Source: Propionibacteriaceae bacterium (GTDB lineage: Bacteria > Actinomycetota > Actinomycetes > Propionibacteriales > Propionibacteriaceae). Taken from it: a stretch of DNA of 54,880 nucleotides. A program made the translations under genes and the position numbers. A model generated the notes under the pieces. It searched no databases, was not told the DNA's origin, and saw only the letters and a list, made by a program, of their open reading frames with translations. Below, one piece after another: positions 52,436 through 54,880 of this stretch (position 1 is the first letter of the stretch; every line of letters starts with the position of its first letter). The DNA lies in the NCBI GenBank assembly GCA_905372155.1, contig CAJPNZ010000007.1, forward strand, positions 1 to 54,880. Direction: 5' to 3'.

Positions 52436-53875
52436 ATGAGTAACCCCCCGAATGATGCGCCCAATGACGTGGTGGTCGAGGGCGATGTCAACGAGGACGG
52501 GCAGGGGCTGCAGCGCGGCCTGAGCAACCGTCACCTGCAGCTGATGGCCCTGGGCGGCGCCATCGGCACCGGCATGTTCATGGGGTCCAGCAACACCATC
52601 AACCAGGCCGGCCCCTCCAGCATGCTGGTCTACGCCGTGGTCGGTTTCTTCCTGTACTTCATGATGCGGGCCATGGGTGAGATGCTCCTGGCGAACCTGA
52701 AGTACAAGTCCTTCCGTGACATAGCCGAGGACGTTCTCGGGCCGGCGGGCGGGTTCATCGCCGGATGGACCTACTGGTTCGCCTGGATCGTGGCGGCCAT
52801 GGGCGACCTGGCCGCCATCACCGGATACGCCCAGTTCTGGTGGCCGGAGGTGCCGAAGTGGCTGCCCGCCGCGGTGCTGGCGCTGCTGCTGTTCGTCCTG
52901 AACGTGGTGGCGGTCAAGTACTTCGGCGAAGCGGAGTTCTGGTTCGCCCTGATCAAACTGGTCGCGGTCGGGGCGCTCCTCATCGTCGCCGCCAGCCTGC
53001 TCTTCTCCGGCTTCGTCTCGGAAGCGGGACATCACGCAACCGTCGAGAATCTGTGGAACGACGGCGGTTTCTTCCCGAACGGTCTCGGAGGGTTCCTCGC
53101 CGGCTTCCAGATCGCCTTCTTCGCCTTCGTCGGCCTCGAGGTGGTCGGCACCGCAGCGGCCGAGACCCACAATCCCGAGCGCAACCTGCCCAAGGCCATC
53201 AACGCCATTCCCGTGCGGCTCGCCTTGTTCTACGTGCTGGCCCTGGCAGCCATCTGCGTGGTCATTCCGTGGCGTGCGGTCGTCCCGGGCGAGAGCCCCT
53301 TCACGGCCATGTTCCAGTTGAGTGGCTTCGGGGCGGCGGCCTCGGTGATGAACTTCGTGCTGTTGACCGCCGCGGCCTCCTCCGACAACTCGGGGCTCTA
53401 CTCCACCTCCCGCATGATGTACGGACTGGCCGAGGACAGGCAGGCACCACGGATCTTCGGCAAACTGTCACGTCGCAACGTTCCCCAGAACGCCCTCATC
53501 TGCTCCTGCCTGCTGCTGCTGTGCGGCATCGGGTTCCTCTACGCGTCCGAGACCATCAACCAGGCATTCATCCTGGTCACCTCGATCACCTCGGTGCTGT
53601 TCCTGTTCATCTGGGCACTCATCGTCGTGTGCTACATCGTCTACCGGAAGAAGCACCCCGAGCTGCACGCCAGGTCCGTCTACAAGATGCCCGGCGGTGT
53701 CGTCACCGCTTGGATGGTGCTCGTTTTCTTCGCAGTCAGCCTAGTCATCCTGTGCTTCGAGGAGGAGACCCTGCGGGCGGTCCTCGTGACGCCGATCTGG
53801 TTCGTCATCATCATCCCCTGCTACTTCATCAACAAGGCCCGTAACCAGAGGACGGCGCCGGTGGAAAGGCAGTGA
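52436..53875 (+). CDS. amino-acid permease (APC/AAT family)
   Basis: 479 residues from ATG 52436 with GAAGGAG upstream. About 12 membrane segments follow a hydrophilic start. The AAT-family signature is LMALGGAIGTGMFMGSSNTINQAGPSSMLVY, with GEMLLANL and FVGLEVVGTAAAETHNPERNLPKAI. This fits the family of LysP, AroP and CycA (D-Ala/D-Ser/Gly) transporters. As last gene of the ornithine operon it most likely imports ornithine or a related amino acid by proton symport; the specificity is inferred from context only. Confidence 0.88.
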   Translation: MSNPPNDAPNDVVVEGDVNEDGQGLQRGLSNRHLQLMALGGAIGTGMFMGSSNTINQAGPSSMLVYAVVGFFLYFMMRAMGEMLLANLKYKSFRDIAEDVLGPAGGFIAGWTYWFAWIVAAMGDLAAITGYAQFWWPEVPKWLPAAVLALLLFVLNVVAVKYFGEAEFWFALIKLVAVGALLIVAASLLFSGFVSEAGHHATVENLWNDGGFFPNGLGGFLAGFQIAFFAFVGLEVVGTAAAETHNPERNLPKAINAIPVRLALFYVLALAAICVVIPWRAVVPGESPFTAMFQLSGFGAAASVMNFVLLTAAASSDNSGLYSTSRMMYGLAEDRQAPRIFGKLSRRNVPQNALICSCLLLLCGIGFLYASETINQAFILVTSITSVLFLFIWALIVVCYIVYRKKHPELHARSVYKMPGGVVTAWMVLVFFAVSLVILCFEEETLRAVLVTPIWFVIIIPCYFINKARNQRTAPVERQ

Positions 53876-53894
53876 TTCCCTGAAGCACGCGTGA

Positions 53895-53930
53895 GGGGGC
53901 GGGTCCCGACCGGGACCCGCCCCCCTTCTT
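53895..53930 (+). terminator. terminator of the ornithine operon
   Basis: GC-rich stem GGGGGCGGGTCCC against GGGACCCGCCCCC followed by TTCTTT, 20 bases after the permease stop. Confidence 0.85.
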
Positions 53931-53941
53931 TGCGTTCCGGG

Positions 53942-54880
53942 TCAGGGTGTGTGCAACTCACCCAGGACTTCGTTGAGGGCCTCCGTGGTGGAGGGGTGGG
54001 TCCAGATGCTGTCGCGCAGCGCGGTCGCGGTGGTTTTGTTGCGCATGGCCAGGGCGACCAGGTTGATCACCTCCTGCGCGTCGACGCTGAAGATCGTGGC
54101 CCCGAGCACCTCGTCGGTTGCCGGGTCGACCAGCACCTTGATCAGACCGTGGGTTTCTCCCAGGGTCTTCGGACGAGGCATCGCCGCGATGTTCGCGACC
54201 GGTTTGGAGGCCACCAGGTAGGACACCCCCCGCTCGGTGGCCTCGCGTTCGCTGAGCCCAACCTGCGCCAGCGGGGGAGTGACGAAGGTGGTCGTCGGAA
54301 TCGCTTTCCTGTCCGCCCGGGAACGCTTCGAGTCCCCGACGAGCTGATCCTTGACGATCCGGTAATCGTCGAGGGAGACGTAGGTGAACTGCGGACCCCC
54401 GTTGACATCACCCACCGCCCACACGCCCTCGGCGCTGGTGCGCAGGTGATCGTCGACCACGATGAAACCGCGATCGTCGGTGGCGATTCCGGCGGCGGGC
54501 AGGTCCAGGGCCGCGGTCTCGGGCTTACGCCCGACCGCAACCAGCACCGCATCCGTGTCGAAGGAACCGGCCCCGGAGACCACCCGCCTGCCGTCGTCCT
54601 CGATCGCCGAGACGGGGGCGTTCGTGACGATCTCGACGCCGCGGTCGGTGAGGGTGGTCACCACTGCCTCGCGCACGTCGTCGTCGAGACGGGGCAGGAA
54701 AACGGGGCCGCGTTCCAGGATCCGCACCGCCGAACCGAAGGCGGCGAACATGCTGGCGAACTCCAGGCCGATGAACCCGCCCCCGACGATCGTCAAGGTA
54801 TGCGGAACCCTGCCGTCGGCGATGTGCTGGATGGTGGTGGAATCGTAAACGAACCTCCCATGGATACCCGGGACGTCCGG
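53942..54880 (-). CDS. flavoprotein pyridine-nucleotide disulfide reductase, 3' part (runs off right edge)
   Basis: The frame is open from the right edge (PDVPGIHGRFVYDSTTIQHIADG at the visible N-terminal side) to the stop, so the FAD-binding start and the redox-active CxxxxC are outside the window. The visible part has the NAD(P)-binding GGGFIGLEFASMFAAFGSAV, AVGRKPET, the second FAD motif VWAVGDVNGGPQFTYV and the dimerisation domain ending ALRDSIWTHPSTTEALNEVL with the conserved His-Pro. It resembles RclA/mercuric-reductase-like members of class I. The exact substrate is unknown; oxidant defence is one option. Confidence 0.88.
   Translation of the reverse strand, partial: PDVPGIHGRFVYDSTTIQHIADGRVPHTLTIVGGGFIGLEFASMFAAFGSAVRILERGPVFLPRLDDDVREAVVTTLTDRGVEIVTNAPVSAIEDDGRRVVSGAGSFDTDAVLVAVGRKPETAALDLPAAGIATDDRGFIVVDDHLRTSAEGVWAVGDVNGGPQFTYVSLDDYRIVKDQLVGDSKRSRADRKAIPTTTFVTPPLAQVGLSEREATERGVSYLVASKPVANIAAMPRPKTLGETHGLIKVLVDPATDEVLGATIFSVDAQEVINLVALAMRNKTTATALRDSIWTHPSTTEALNEVLGELHTP

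Noticed and set aside
1..54880. CRISPR array, tRNA or rRNA genes
   Set aside because: No regularly spaced identical repeats and no recognisable tRNA or rRNA sequence were seen by eye; a covariance-model search would be decisive.

Overview
The window is GC-rich DNA from a high-GC Gram-positive bacterium (Actinomycetota). Signs of this are the TANNNT-type -10 boxes close to GTG/ATG starts, an HspR/HAIR-type site upstream of clpB, an actinobacterial-style Tad locus, a recQ-phosphoribosyltransferase fusion, and GTP-dependent PEP carboxykinase together with pyruvate phosphate dikinase. The mix of peptide and amino-acid catabolism with PPDK and PEPCK suggests a propionibacterium-like host (Propionibacteriaceae, perhaps Arachnia/Pseudopropionibacterium). 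That placement is inference, not proof.

Region by region. (1) 1-5.7 kb, minus strand: a Tad/Flp-type pilus or secretion operon (SAF protein, TadZ/CpaE-like ATPase, TadA, TadB, TadC, a 59-residue pilin-like peptide and a LysM membrane protein that runs off the left edge). (2) 6.2-10.7 kb: a self-contained PTS in which EIIA, HPr and EI are fused in one protein, followed by an EIIBC with a second, cysteine-less EIIB-like domain. (3) 10.9-14.1 kb and 22.2-25.4 kb: two paralogous secreted subtilisin-like proteases of about 1060 residues. Both end at LPKTG plus three residues and have no membrane anchor. (4) 14.2-17.5 kb: a lipoprotein and ppdK. (5) 17.5-18.9 kb: a small, less GC-rich accessory patch with two unrecognised genes and a 36-bp inverted repeat. 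(6) 19.0-22.1 kb, minus strand: thiM-thiE-thiD-tenA under a TPP riboswitch. (7) 25.5-33.3 kb: a complete four-gene Wadjet-type (JetABCD, DUF2397/DUF2398/SMC/DUF2399) anti-plasmid system. An AAA/DUF4143 ATPase follows on the opposite strand, with a perfect palindrome over its apparently leaderless promoter. (8) 35.1-43.1 kb: an ATP-grasp protein, recQ-PRTase, pckG (minus strand) and clpB with a HAIR-like operator. (9) 43.2-53.9 kb: a divergent double-domain Lrp/AsnC regulator and an operon for anaerobic ornithine degradation (ord-ortA-ortB-oraS-oraE-mutL-like-orr) with an amino-acid permease. (10) The right edge holds the 3' part of a flavoprotein disulfide reductase (minus strand).

How the parts fit together: the two exported proteases could supply peptides and amino acids. 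The ornithine pathway converts ornithine through D-ornithine, 2,4-diaminopentanoate and 2-amino-4-oxopentanoate to alanine and acetyl-CoA, and its B12/PLP mutase is probably maintained by the MutL-like chaperone. TPP, PPDK and PEPCK serve central pyruvate/PEP metabolism, and PEP also drives the PTS. The Wadjet operon is the clear defence system of the window. All family assignments come from reading motifs; no database search was run.
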